NCBI GenBank assembly: GCA_037969175.1
Contig: JBBKWX010000157.1
Span: 1 to 52,761 of the forward strand
Length of the DNA stretch: 52,761 nt
Reading direction: 5' to 3'
DNA from: JBBKWX01 sp037969175
GTDB lineage: Bacteria > Bacteroidota > Bacteroidia > AKYH767-A > JBBKVM01
Below the pieces are notes generated by a model. The model was not told where the DNA came from and ran no database searches. It saw only the letters and a list, made by a program, of their open reading frames with translations. A program made the translations under genes and the position numbers. Position 1 is the first letter of the stretch, and each line of letters opens with the position of its first letter. Positions 24,737 through 34,333 of this stretch are shown piece by piece.

Positions 24737-25838
24737 ACCGATCCACATTGGATTTGTTTGAGTAATATTTTTTCAAAAGCTGTTCTCTTTCTTTTGCCAT
24801 CTCTTCCGTAAATGGAACATGGAATAGATCTTTTATCTTTCCTACCATTCCCTTGGCATCTGCTTCAATATGACATAAAGATTCAAGTTCAGTATGGGCA
24901 ACCATTTCCGGGTTAACCAAACAATGTCTTCCTGAAAATAAGGCTGTCACTAATTTTAGCTTGATCCCTGTAGGCTGGAAAGTCGGAAGTATATTTATAT
25001 GCGCTTCTTTGATCAGCTCCTGTACAGTTTTCATATCCATATCCGCATGCAGCGTGATATTTCGTTTCTTCGCTATCAGTGCTTTCAATTCCTTGCTGGG
25101 TTTATTCCCGGCAACAACAAAAGATATGTTTTTCAATTCGGAAAATACATTATTGACGAGGTATAATGCCGCTTCATTATTTTCACCGACAGAAAGATTT
25201 CCATGATACAAAACGAATTTACCTTTACCCGGTCGTATGGTCAATTTTTCATGCGGATGGAAGGGTGGTAAGTGAACTACATGTTCAAACTTGCTTTTAA
25301 AATGACTCACGTCAGCCGGAGATATAGCTGCAATCATTGAAGCTTTTGCAAGGCACTTTTCATAATTTTCAAGTTTGGTTGCCTCGTTATAAAAATAATA
25401 GCGTTTGAAAATATTCCCTTCCACTTTTGCCAGACCATTATAATAATCATGTTCCACATTATGTGTTCTGACAATCATAAATCTACCTTTCAGCTCAGGT
25501 GCATTCAAATAAAAACTTGAATGCAAGCCTTCCATCAATATTGGGTGATGATCCAACGAAAGTCGCTTCAGCAAAAGATCCGATGAGCGTGTAATTATAA
25601 TATAGGGCAGGCTGTTGAACAACATCGAGCGGCTTACACTCCGTGGATAATAATTGACACTTTCGCAAATTTTATTCAACTGCCTGTTGCGTTCTCTGCC
25701 ATATTCAAAGCAATGCAGATGTACTTTGATCCCGGCTCTGAATAGCGATTTGATCTTATAATATACATCGATCACACCGCCATAGGATGGAGGATATGGA
25801 ATGTCAAATGATATAACGTGGATATGTCTGCTTGCCAT
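24708..25838 (-). CDS. Glycosyltransferase, GT4-like (GT-B fold)
   Basis: A 376-residue predicted glycosyltransferase. The N-terminal Rossmann half opens HVISFDIPYPPSYGGVIDVYYKIKSL, with the glycine-rich acceptor-side loop PYPPSYGG. The C-terminal half starts near residue 205 with GKFVLYHGNLSVGENNEAALYLV and shows EAHINILPTFQPTGIKLKLVTALFSGRHCLVN, a variant of the GT4 nucleotide-sugar-binding region in which the usual E-x7-E is weak. Expected to add a sugar to a surface glycan or lipid; donor and acceptor are unknown. It is downstream of a second glycosyltransferase by 20 bp (same strand) and overlaps the end of ftsE. Confidence 0.85.
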   Translation of the reverse strand: MASRHIHVISFDIPYPPSYGGVIDVYYKIKSLFRAGIKVHLHCFEYGRERNRQLNKICESVNYYPRSVSRSMLFNSLPYIIITRSSDLLLKRLSLDHHPILMEGLHSSFYLNAPELKGRFMIVRTHNVEHDYYNGLAKVEGNIFKRYYFYNEATKLENYEKCLAKASMIAAISPADVSHFKSKFEHVVHLPPFHPHEKLTIRPGKGKFVLYHGNLSVGENNEAALYLVNNVFSELKNISFVVAGNKPSKELKALIAKKRNITLHADMDMKTVQELIKEAHINILPTFQPTGIKLKLVTALFSGRHCLVNPEMVAHTELESLCHIEADAKGMVGKIKDLFHVPFTEEMAKEREQLLKKYYSNKSNVDRFIEQVFVNR

Positions 25839-25858
25839 AAATGTAGAACGCAGCTAAT

Positions 25859-26980
25859 TTATGAATTTTGCTCTTTGGAAAGACCAACTATTTCCAGCAG
25901 AGTGTTTCTTTCATTCTCCCAGCACAAGGCTTCTGCCGCTTTCCGGCAATTCGCTTTGTAGACAGAATTAATCTTGTCATCCAGTAAATGTTCGATCATT
26001 TTCGCCAAAGTTTTTGGTTCATGAGTAGCAGTGATCTCTCCTACTCTATGAGTAAGAACTATATTGCTTACTTCCGGTAGATCACTTGCCAGCACAGGGA
26101 TACCTGCCTGGATATAATCAAATAATTTATTGGGTAAGCTATAGTAATAATTCAGATTTGTATTCTTATCCAGACTTAATCCCAGATCACAAACTGCTGT
26201 ACAAGCCATGAGTTTGTTGTATGGCTGTCTGTCGAAGAACATCACTTTGCCTTTGAATTCAGCTGCTTCCGCACGTTTCTTTAAGATGGGTATAACATCT
26301 CCGGAACCTGCTATCAGCAACATTGCATTATCGACATGCAGGATAGCCTCCATAGCCTCCTCCGTTCCTCGATCTATATTAATTCCTGCACCCTGAATGA
26401 TCACTATTCGTTTATCATCCGGCAAGCCCAGATCAGATCTTGAGATCTTCGAAGCTGTATATCTGAAGGGAACATTCCTTACAACTTTCACTTGCAATCC
26501 ATAGGCTTTCTCATACAATCCGGCAATCGAATCATTCACGGTATACATATCTGTAAGCTTAGGAACGATAGCACTTTCAATGCGTTTCCATATCCACTGT
26601 ACCCGAGGTCTGTTGATCAATTCAGGAACTTCAGTGAAGTATTCATGACTATCATAAAACAGTGTTGATGATCTTAACTTTGAAACCAGGTAATTTGGCA
26701 ACAGCGTATCCAGATCATTTGCCAGCAATGCATCTGATCTTTTAAAGAGCAGATAAAAGAACAGGCGGAAATTTAATTCGGCATAAAATAAAAAGCCGGA
26801 ATCAAACAACAGGTTTATGCGATGTGTTGCATAATCTCTCAATGGCATTTCGGGGCTATGCTTCCGCAACCGGCCAACTACAGTTACTGAAACACCGGCT
26901 TCATGCAATGTTTGTGCACATCGATGAACTCGCTGATCACTGTGAAGATCATTACTTACTGAAAGGATAATTTTTTTCAA
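25859..26980 (-). CDS. Glycosyltransferase, GT4-like (GT-B fold)
   Basis: A 373-residue GT-B enzyme: MKKIILSVSNDLHSDQRVHR at the N-terminus (typical of Bacteroidota surface-polysaccharide GTs, with SDQRVHRCAQTLHEAG), LANDLDTLLPNYLVSKLR and SHEYFTEVPEL in the first half, then VIIQGAGINIDRGTEEAMEAI and DLGLSLDKNTNLNYYYSLPNKLFDYIQAGIPVLASDLPE, where the Asn-Lys-Phe-Asp-Tyr region is the donor-binding segment. It probably acts on capsule, exopolysaccharide or LPS sugars in the cytoplasm; the specific sugar is unknown. First gene of a two-gene minus operon. Confidence 0.88.
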   Translation of the reverse strand: MKKIILSVSNDLHSDQRVHRCAQTLHEAGVSVTVVGRLRKHSPEMPLRDYATHRINLLFDSGFLFYAELNFRLFFYLLFKRSDALLANDLDTLLPNYLVSKLRSSTLFYDSHEYFTEVPELINRPRVQWIWKRIESAIVPKLTDMYTVNDSIAGLYEKAYGLQVKVVRNVPFRYTASKISRSDLGLPDDKRIVIIQGAGINIDRGTEEAMEAILHVDNAMLLIAGSGDVIPILKKRAEAAEFKGKVMFFDRQPYNKLMACTAVCDLGLSLDKNTNLNYYYSLPNKLFDYIQAGIPVLASDLPEVSNIVLTHRVGEITATHEPKTLAKMIEHLLDDKINSVYKANCRKAAEALCWENERNTLLEIVGLSKEQNS

Positions 26981-27024
26981 GCTCGGGAATAATGTGCTAA
27001 GTTAATTATTTACCCGGCCTCTGA

Positions 27025-27156
27025 TCACATAGCGTAATACAGGATGATACCTGCAGTAAAAACGAGAATAGTGATCCCGGCTTGCATCCAGATGGGTAAT
27101 TCACCTGTGCTTAAAAATTCTGTAGACTCGCTTGTTCTGACTTGTTTTGATTCCAT
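27025..27156 (-). CDS. 43-residue single-pass membrane peptide
   Basis: A short frame: polar N-terminus MESKQVRTSESTEFLSTGEL, then one hydrophobic segment (PIWMQAGITILVFTAGIILY, then YAM) ending at TGA 27025-27027. A TAATTTTG box (27181-27188 on the minus strand) matches TAnnTTTG 24 nt upstream. The rest of the 26981-27310 gap is otherwise empty. The charge pattern (acidic/polar N-terminus, helix at the C-terminus) fits a small membrane protein, possibly tail-anchored. No family recognised; the call rests on reading frame, helix and promoter only. Confidence 0.55.
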   Translation of the reverse strand: MESKQVRTSESTEFLSTGELPIWMQAGITILVFTAGIILYYAM

Positions 27157-27310
27157 AACTATTGTTTGATAAGGGTTTCACAAAATTACCGGATGAAGAC
27201 CCTCGTTTGCAGGACATAATTTCCAAGTTGTAAACATAATTTTCAACAATTCCCCCAATCATCATTAATTTGAATTATGCTTACTTTAGCCCATCGATTT
27301 CGTTTGAACT

Positions 27311-28765
27311 ATGAAAAAGAAACAATTTATCGAAATCCTAACTGATATAAGATTCTGGTTGGTTTTCTTTTTTATAATAAGGATGGTTGGGATAACTAAT
27401 GCTCCACTTGAGATTTCTCACAACTGGCGGCAATCCCTTACCAATATGGTTGCCCGAAATTTTTTGGAAACTGATGCTAATATCTTCTATCCCAGGATTG
27501 ATATGGCCGGTGAAAAGACAGGAATTATTGGCTCTGAATTCCCATTTTATAATTACCTAATTTATGTGGTTTCATTAATATTTGATTATTCGCATTGGTA
27601 TGGTCGGTTAATCAATTTGATAATATCTAGTATTGGACTTTTCTATTTCTATAAATTAGTCGAAAAGCTTCTCGATAAAAGAACAGCTTTCAATTCCACC
27701 ATAATACTTACAACATCTATTTGGTTTGCCTTCTCCCGCAAAATAATGCCGGACACATTCAGTATATCCTTGATGATGATTGGATTGTATTACGCATTTT
27801 CCTTTTTAAAATATGGCAATAAAATAAACTTTTCACTTTTCTTTATTTTTTGTACCCTGGGAATGCTCTGTAAAATCCCTGCCTTAGGTCTTTTTAGTGT
27901 GCTTGCAGTGGTAGTACTGATCAAGGAAATTCCTATCCAAAGGAAGATTTCAATATTTACTGGAGGTATTATTAGTTTTACTCTAGTTTGTTTATGGTAT
28001 TTTTATTGGGTTCCCTACTTGTTAAAAACCTACAATTATCAATTATATTTCCCAAAAGGATTTAAAGAAGGTATTACTGAAATCTTACCCTTAATTCCTG
28101 AACTCCTTGAAAAATTCTACTTTGCTTCTTTTCATTCCTATTTAGCTTTTGCATGTTTTGTAGCTGGAGTATTTCTACTCATTAAAAGCAAACAAAGAAT
28201 TCTTAAGTTAAGCGTTACAATTATTAGCATTGTATTTATTTTATTCATAATAAAAACCGGATCTGTTTTTCCGCTTCATAGCTATTATATTATACCATAT
28301 ACCCCCATTATGGCTTTGTTGGCCGGGTATTTTGTTATGCATATTCCCATCAATTTTCAATTCATTATTCTTGGATTGATATCAATTGAATCTATTGCAA
28401 ATCAGCAGCATCATTTTTTCATACCTGAAAATAAAAAATACAAACTTGAACTTGAAGAAATAACAAAAAAGTATATTCCAAATAACGACCTGATCATAAT
28501 TAATGGGGGCCAATCTCCTCAAAATATGTATTTTGCTCACAGAAGAGGATGGACAATTGATAATGATGGATTGACGAATGTTGACACATTAAATTCATTA
28601 ATTAATCTGGGTGCCAGATACATGATTATTGATCTAACAGATTTTGATCAAGAATTCAAGCATTTCGAATCTCTATATTCTGATAGTCATTACAATATCT
28701 ACGAATTAAAAAATACTTCACACATCCACTCAAAAACAAATAGGGAAACTCTTTCAAATCAATAA
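27311..28765 (+). CDS. GT-C type membrane glycosyltransferase (PMT/ArnT-like)
   Basis: A 484-residue polytopic protein with about ten hydrophobic segments (e.g. FWLVFFFIIRMVGI, FFIFCTLGMLCKIPALGLF, ILKLSVTIISIVFILFII, FQFIILGLISIESIA). The first loop has ISHNWRQSLTNMVARNF, the WRQ motif seen in Bacteroidota relatives of dolichyl-phosphate-mannose/ArnT transferases, and PRID...GSEFPFYNYL follows. Such enzymes use polyprenyl-phosphate sugars on the periplasmic face to modify proteins or lipids; donor and target are unknown. The C-terminal ~100 residues form a soluble domain. The gene is strikingly AT-rich compared with murB next door, which may indicate acquisition. It stands alone, 77 bp before murB. 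Confidence 0.8.
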   Translation: MKKKQFIEILTDIRFWLVFFFIIRMVGITNAPLEISHNWRQSLTNMVARNFLETDANIFYPRIDMAGEKTGIIGSEFPFYNYLIYVVSLIFDYSHWYGRLINLIISSIGLFYFYKLVEKLLDKRTAFNSTIILTTSIWFAFSRKIMPDTFSISLMMIGLYYAFSFLKYGNKINFSLFFIFCTLGMLCKIPALGLFSVLAVVVLIKEIPIQRKISIFTGGIISFTLVCLWYFYWVPYLLKTYNYQLYFPKGFKEGITEILPLIPELLEKFYFASFHSYLAFACFVAGVFLLIKSKQRILKLSVTIISIVFILFIIKTGSVFPLHSYYIIPYTPIMALLAGYFVMHIPINFQFIILGLISIESIANQQHHFFIPENKKYKLELEEITKKYIPNNDLIIINGGQSPQNMYFAHRRGWTIDNDGLTNVDTLNSLINLGARYMIIDLTDFDQEFKHFESLYSDSHYNIYELKNTSHIHSKTNRETLSNQ

Positions 28766-28842
28766 GTATGAGATCATTAATACAGTATATTCGAATCAAA
28801 TATGAACTTATAACTATCGATATTTAGCGGCAAGTTGATATT

Positions 28843-29856
28843 ATGATAATTGAAAATCACTCCCTCAAAAAGTATAACACGTTTGGAATAGACGTAAGTG
28901 CACGCTATTTCTCTGTAGCTGAAAATGAAGATCAATTACTTGATCTGATATCGGAATACAGAAAAAGCAGATCTGAATTATTGATTCTTGGTGGTGGCAG
29001 TAATCTGTTGTTTACCAAGAATTTTGATGGCCTTGTGATCAAACTTCAGTTGCCCGGTATCACTGAACTTGAAGAAAACGCAGATACGGTTTTAGTAAAA
29101 GCAGGAGCCGGAGTTGTGTGGCATGAGTTGGTGATGAAGTGTGTAAGCGAAGGCTGGGGCGGTGTTGAGAATATGTCATTGATACCCGGAAGTACGGGCG
29201 CAGGCCCCATGCAAAATATCGGAGCTTATGGAACTGAAATAAAAGATGTCTTCGAATATTTGGAAGCTATACATATCGAAAGCGGTCTGGTAAAAAAATT
29301 CAATGCTAATGAATGTGAATTTGGATACAGAAGCAGCATATTCAAAAACAAAGTAAAAGGAGAATATATCATCACGGGTGTTGCATTGAGATTGAACAAA
29401 AACACTGTACTTAATACAAGCTACGGCGCTATAGAAAATGAACTCAATGCAATGGGTATCCGGAATCCCGGGATCAGGGATGTAAGTAATGCAGTGATAA
29501 ATATTCGCCAGAGTAAATTACCGGATCCGACCGTGCTGGGGAATGCGGGTAGTTTTTTCAAGAACCCTGAAGTTGATCTGGAATTATTTGAAAAACTAAA
29601 GATCTCTTTTCCGGAAATCCCAGGGTATCCAACGGTTCCGGGTAAGATCAAACTTGCTGCAGGTTGGTTGATAGAGCAATGCGGCTGGAAAGGGAAAGTG
29701 GTAGGAAACACAGGGGCGCATAAGATGCAAGCTCTGGTACTGGTTAATTATGGTAAAGCTTCCGGATCAGAGATCCGGGATCTTGCTTTCAACATACTTG
29801 ATTCTGTTCAAGAAAAGTTTGGTGTGAAGCTGGAACCTGAAGTAAATATTATTTGA
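28843..29856 (+). CDS. murB: UDP-N-acetylenolpyruvoylglucosamine reductase
   Basis: A 337-residue MurB, the FAD enzyme that reduces UDP-GlcNAc-enolpyruvate to UDP-MurNAc using NADPH in peptidoglycan synthesis. Visible: LKKYNTFGIDVSARYF, FAD-binding LLILGGGSNLLFT, GAGVVWHELV, the GGVENMSLIPGSTGAGPMQNIGAYG region, YRSSIFK, and the catalytic proton-donor Ser within LGNAGSFFKNP; GNTGAHKMQALVLVN near the end with C-terminal Glu (KLEPEVNII). Length and GYRSS motif match the type I (E. coli-like) form. Its last 8 bp overlap the convergent hybrid kinase. Confidence 0.96.
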   Translation: MIIENHSLKKYNTFGIDVSARYFSVAENEDQLLDLISEYRKSRSELLILGGGSNLLFTKNFDGLVIKLQLPGITELEENADTVLVKAGAGVVWHELVMKCVSEGWGGVENMSLIPGSTGAGPMQNIGAYGTEIKDVFEYLEAIHIESGLVKKFNANECEFGYRSSIFKNKVKGEYIITGVALRLNKNTVLNTSYGAIENELNAMGIRNPGIRDVSNAVINIRQSKLPDPTVLGNAGSFFKNPEVDLELFEKLKISFPEIPGYPTVPGKIKLAAGWLIEQCGWKGKVVGNTGAHKMQALVLVNYGKASGSEIRDLAFNILDSVQEKFGVKLEPEVNII

Positions 29857-32800
29857 TCTCTTCAAGAATTTTCTTGAGTTCCGTCTCAGTCTGTTTATAG
29901 ATCTCCGACAGATCAGAGATCATGATCGAGATATTTGTCATGTCTGCATTCTTGCCTTTGATCTCAACTTGTTTACATGTTTGTGCAAGAATTTTTGCAC
30001 CCAAATTTAAACTTGTTCCTTTCAATTTATGGGCAAGAGCTCCGACATTTAAATGATCTCCTTTGCTTTCTGCTTCAGATATTTCTTCGATCAGTTTTGG
30101 AGCCTGTTCGAAAAACATATTCATCACGTTCTGCATAAAACCTGAATCGACTTTACTGTTAATATCTTCAAGACGTTTGATCGCATCCTGATCGATAAGT
30201 TCTTCTTTACTAAAAATAATTTTACGAGATCCTTTAGGGTTCACTGTTGAGGGTTTAGACCATTTTTCAATGGTACGTTGTAATGCTTCAAGGAATATAG
30301 GCTTGCTAATATAATCATCCATTCCGGCTTCAAGACATTTTTCTTTATCTCCTTCAAGCGCAAATGCGGTCATAGCTATGATTCTTGGTCGGCGGGAAGG
30401 AGGATAATTCCTTATGATCGTTTTGGTTGCCTCTATACCATCTATCTTAGGCATCTGCACATCCATGAAAATAAGATCATAGATCTTTGTTTTCATCAAC
30501 TCCAAAGCTTCTGCTCCATCATTTGCAACATCCACTTTGTACCCAAGTTGTGAAAGAATGGTTGTGGCCAAGATCTGGTTGATAGGATTGTCTTCTGCAA
30601 GCATGATCTCAATAGGATATTTCCTGGCCAAATCTTCATCCAACTCAATTTGCTCTTCCTTACTTTCTGCCTGCTTATTTCTTTTATGCATTAAAGCAGA
30701 AGCAACGCTGTCAAAGAACCTTGATTCTGTAGCACTCTTAGAGATACGTCCTGTCAATATTCTGTTTGTAAAGCTGATATCTTTTAGGTTTGAAGTATCT
30801 GCATTGAACAGTACGATGGGAAGAAGCGACTCATCCTTAATTTCACGAATAGGCCCGGTAATAGCTTCCCATGCTGAATCATTGATCTCAGCATCCAACA
30901 TCACCAGATCCAATTCAGAATTAGATCTGATATAATTTATAGCTTCTTTTCCGGATGTTGTGAAAGTTGCTTTGATCTCCCATTTATCAAAATACAATTT
31001 TAATTTACTCTTCTCTTCCCTGCTATCCGTAACGATCAATACATTCTTTTCTTTTAATAATTCAGCGTCGATAACAGGAACTGAAATAGTAGATACTTCT
31101 CCTTTTTTGGTAAGAATTGTAAATGAGAATGTACTTCCTTCTCCCAATCTGCTATCTACCCATATATCACCTTTCATCAAGTTTACAAGTCTTGAACATA
31201 TTGCAAGCCCAAGACCTGTTCCACCATATTGTCTGGTTGTAGAGGTCTCTGCCTGTGAGAAAGGTTTAAATAACCTTTCCAGTTTATCCGGAGGAATACC
31301 GATCCCGGTATCTTTTATAGAAAATTTAAGTGTAATTCCATTTTCAGAATCTGCAACTTTACTTACATGGATATTGATGGAGCCACGTGAAGTGAATTTA
31401 ACTGCATTGCTTACCAAATTAACAAGGATCTGTCTCAATCGGGTATGATCACCTATGATCTCAGATGGAATATCAGGTTCAATATTATAGATCAACTCCA
31501 GATCTTTTTCCTTGGCTTTATAATTCAGTATTTCAAATGCCTCATCAATAACTTGCTGAAGTGGAAAAGATTTTTGTTCCAGCTCCATCATATCCGATTC
31601 TATCTTACTATAATCCAGAATATCATTAATGATGGTAAGCAAGGCTTCACTGCTTAATAACACCGTATCTACATATTCGCGTTGTGTCTGTGTCAGCGTA
31701 GTCGTTTTAAGAAGTTCCGACATACCTATTACTCCGTTTAAAGGAGTTCGGATCTCATGACTCATAGTCGCCAGGAAATCACTTTTAGCAGCAGTTGCGG
31801 CTTCGGCTTTTTCTTTTGCTTTGATTATTTCATGTTCATATTGGATTCTGGCAGTGATATCCCTTGAGATACTTGATACACCGGTGATCAATCCCTTGTC
31901 GCTATATATAGCATAATAGGATGTCTCAAGATCCAATGGGCTTCCGGTATTGGGAGCATATTTTTCATCCAGTCGCGGACTTTCTCCACGCATGGTTTTG
32001 CTGAAAATCTCCAACCAATTCTGAAGCGATTCCCCGCTCAACATATCTCTGTAATTGTCGCCCACATTGATATGTCGACCATGTTGTTCGAAGAAACGTT
32101 TCTTGAACTTTGTATTCAATACAGTAATATTATGATGCTGATCAACAGAAAAAATTGCATCACGCGTATTTTCAATGATAGCCGAAAGATTTACTTTCTC
32201 TTCAATAATTGCCAGCTCAATTCTTTTCTTTTCGGTAATATCTTCAAGCATGATGATGCCCTGCTTCAAACTTCCATCCGAATCCATAAGAAAGGATGTG
32301 GTCATATTGACCCAGAGCTGACTTCCGTCCCTACATATAAGTCGGCGCTCAAAACTCCTTTTGGTTTGCTCTTCAGAAAACAAATATTCCGGTCGGTGAT
32401 GACCATTTCTCAGGTCTTCCGGATGTGTGATCAACGTGAGATTCAATCTCAAAAGATCATCCTCTTTATAGCCCAACATGGCACATAAAGCAGAATTCAC
32501 TTTTGAAAATTTCAATTCAGGAGTAAGCATAGCGAGCCCAAAATCTCCTCTTTCTAAGATCCCTGCAACCCACTGATAATCCTCTTCTGAACCTCCGGCA
32601 CCGGAAGATTCCGGAATGGGATTGTTTGGTATTTTTTGTTCAGAGTCGGGTAGTGGAAAATCCAGAATAGCAACCGGATTTGCTTTCGCCGATTCCATAA
32701 TGACAGGCTCTTCATGGATCAAAAATTCTTCTTTCTCGCATGCCGGAGAAACACTCCAGATCGTGCCAAAACCTTTTCCTTTGCCCAGCGCTAACCGGTT

Positions 32801-34009
32801 TTGATTTATTTTGATGTTGGATATTACTCCGGTCAGACTTTGGTATTCAATTTCGAAACTTTGACCATGTCCATTTACATCGCCTTTTTTTATTGCTTCC
32901 TGTATCCCGTATGCAGCAAGTCGTTCCGGAATCTCAATAGATCCGGTCAAATCAACGGGATCCAGATTAAGGAACTGAAGAGCTTTATCATTAAAATAAA
33001 TTACTTTGTTGTCATTATCTGCTGCGATCACACCTTCACTCAGGCTGGATATCATTTCACGATACTGCAAATTTGAATTCAACAATTCCTCATGCGATTT
33101 ACGAATTGAATCAATATCACAGATCCGCAGTAGGTGGAGTTGCCCTTCTTTTACATCAATCTTTATAAATGAAATACTACTCCAGAAATCTGTTTTATCA
33201 TCCTTGTGCCATTTGGCTTCAAAATTAGAACTGACCAGTTCTTCAGAGCCTTTGATCCATGCAGACCAATCATCTTTCCATCCTCCACTGATCAGGTCAT
33301 GTAAATTTCTTCCGATCAATGAATCGTCCGGATGCAATCCAAACAGAGGAGGTGATTGGGAATTATGATCCATGATCCTCAGGGTACCGGGTTGGAATAA
33401 TATCCAGGCATCCGGTGTACTATTGAATAGTTTGCTCAGGGTCTTTTCTCTTTCCTCCAGGTTCTTATGATAATTCAATCTCATGAATCTCCATGTTGCA
33501 GAAAATACCATAAGTCCGGCTATCAGCAATGCAAAGAACATCGGTGTAATGGGTAATGCTTCCGGATTGATGATCACAAGATATTCAAGAACCGACAAAC
33601 AGATCAGGTTATAAATAACTGCTATCCAGATTCTTGAAAAATGAAGATTTGCCACAAGTAACATGGCAATCATAGCTATTTCAAAATCCTGGTGATAATT
33701 ATTTACATGAAGTAGTCCTATTATATATAAAGTGGCGGGCAGAAAAAATGCCTGGATTCCATACGCACTGATTCGTTCACCTTTTTCCGGAATATAACTC
33801 AGGATAAAAATAAATATGGGGAATATTCCCATGAAGTACCAGGGAAAAAGATAGGCTTCAACTTCAGGAACAACACTTTGGGTGAAGAACCAGGAAAAAA
33901 TAAACGATACGGACAGCAACAATGCCAATACACGATTATAGATCAGCCCATAAGCTGAAACAAGTGTACTGGAATTAAAAAGCAGTCTTGCTTTTCCTAG
34001 GATATCCAT
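29849..34009 (-). CDS. Hybrid sensor histidine kinase with multiple PAS, two receiver and Hpt domains
   Basis: A 1386-residue phosphorelay protein. Order: about six membrane helices (residues ~20-175), PAS-like regions near 185-310, 320-430, 495-610 and 615-735, HisKA with phospho-acceptor His751 (ATMSHEIRTPLNGVIGM), HATPase (N box RQILVNLVSNAVKF, G1 IKDTGIGIP, G2 GGTGLGLAICSRL), a first receiver (~985-1110), a canonical receiver with Asp1183 (FMDVQMPKIDG), and Hpt with His1327 (ALAHKLKGTSLNLG). The first receiver has VLIVTDSREE in place of the acidic pair, so it may be a pseudo-receiver. The chain implies His-Asp-His relay to an unlinked output regulator, since none is adjacent. The membrane sensor plus PAS set suggests envelope and cytosolic inputs; the signal is unknown. 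Converges with murB with an 8-bp overlap. Confidence 0.93.
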   Translation of the reverse strand: MDILGKARLLFNSSTLVSAYGLIYNRVLALLLSVSFIFSWFFTQSVVPEVEAYLFPWYFMGIFPIFIFILSYIPEKGERISAYGIQAFFLPATLYIIGLLHVNNYHQDFEIAMIAMLLVANLHFSRIWIAVIYNLICLSVLEYLVIINPEALPITPMFFALLIAGLMVFSATWRFMRLNYHKNLEEREKTLSKLFNSTPDAWILFQPGTLRIMDHNSQSPPLFGLHPDDSLIGRNLHDLISGGWKDDWSAWIKGSEELVSSNFEAKWHKDDKTDFWSSISFIKIDVKEGQLHLLRICDIDSIRKSHEELLNSNLQYREMISSLSEGVIAADNDNKVIYFNDKALQFLNLDPVDLTGSIEIPERLAAYGIQEAIKKGDVNGHGQSFEIEYQSLTGVISNIKINQNRLALGKGKGFGTIWSVSPACEKEEFLIHEEPVIMESAKANPVAILDFPLPDSEQKIPNNPIPESSGAGGSEEDYQWVAGILERGDFGLAMLTPELKFSKVNSALCAMLGYKEDDLLRLNLTLITHPEDLRNGHHRPEYLFSEEQTKRSFERRLICRDGSQLWVNMTTSFLMDSDGSLKQGIIMLEDITEKKRIELAIIEEKVNLSAIIENTRDAIFSVDQHHNITVLNTKFKKRFFEQHGRHINVGDNYRDMLSGESLQNWLEIFSKTMRGESPRLDEKYAPNTGSPLDLETSYYAIYSDKGLITGVSSISRDITARIQYEHEIIKAKEKAEAATAAKSDFLATMSHEIRTPLNGVIGMSELLKTTTLTQTQREYVDTVLLSSEALLTIINDILDYSKIESDMMELEQKSFPLQQVIDEAFEILNYKAKEKDLELIYNIEPDIPSEIIGDHTRLRQILVNLVSNAVKFTSRGSINIHVSKVADSENGITLKFSIKDTGIGIPPDKLERLFKPFSQAETSTTRQYGGTGLGLAICSRLVNLMKGDIWVDSRLGEGSTFSFTILTKKGEVSTISVPVIDAELLKEKNVLIVTDSREEKSKLKLYFDKWEIKATFTTSGKEAINYIRSNSELDLVMLDAEINDSAWEAITGPIREIKDESLLPIVLFNADTSNLKDISFTNRILTGRISKSATESRFFDSVASALMHKRNKQAESKEEQIELDEDLARKYPIEIMLAEDNPINQILATTILSQLGYKVDVANDGAEALELMKTKIYDLIFMDVQMPKIDGIEATKTIIRNYPPSRRPRIIAMTAFALEGDKEKCLEAGMDDYISKPIFLEALQRTIEKWSKPSTVNPKGSRKIIFSKEELIDQDAIKRLEDINSKVDSGFMQNVMNMFFEQAPKLIEEISEAESKGDHLNVGALAHKLKGTSLNLGAKILAQTCKQVEIKGKNADMTNISIMISDLSEIYKQTETELKKILEEIK

Positions 34010-34056
34010 AGAATCAAATAAGTTTGATTTAGTGTATCATGCTTAACGGCTTAATA

Positions 34057-34079
34057 CTCGGCCAAGTTACGCTCCTACC
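34057..34079 (-). repeat. REP-like element headed GTAGGAGCG (degenerate hairpin)
   Basis: The minus strand reads GGTAGGAGCGTAACTTGG and continues CCGAG. It shares the TAGGAGYG head with hairpins near 1.6 kb and 44.9 kb, but its second arm seems lost, leaving only a weak fold. The remaining 34010-34333 spacer shows no gene. Confidence 0.4.
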
Positions 34080-34333
34080 GCATGAGGTAATGGAAAACTT
34101 ATACGATATCTTACAATGGTATGTAATCTTAAATTACAGATAATGAATTACAAATCAACTATGTCATTCATTAAAATCATAAGAACATAAACATGAAATC
34201 CATGTTAATATATCAACAAACACCTGAAAAAGTGTCTTCTATATCTAAGGAACAAAAAAAGCAGGTATCCAATCAGGTAACTTAATATTTTGGACTAGTT
34301 TATAAAAAACCAGTTAAATCTTACAAAATCAGA

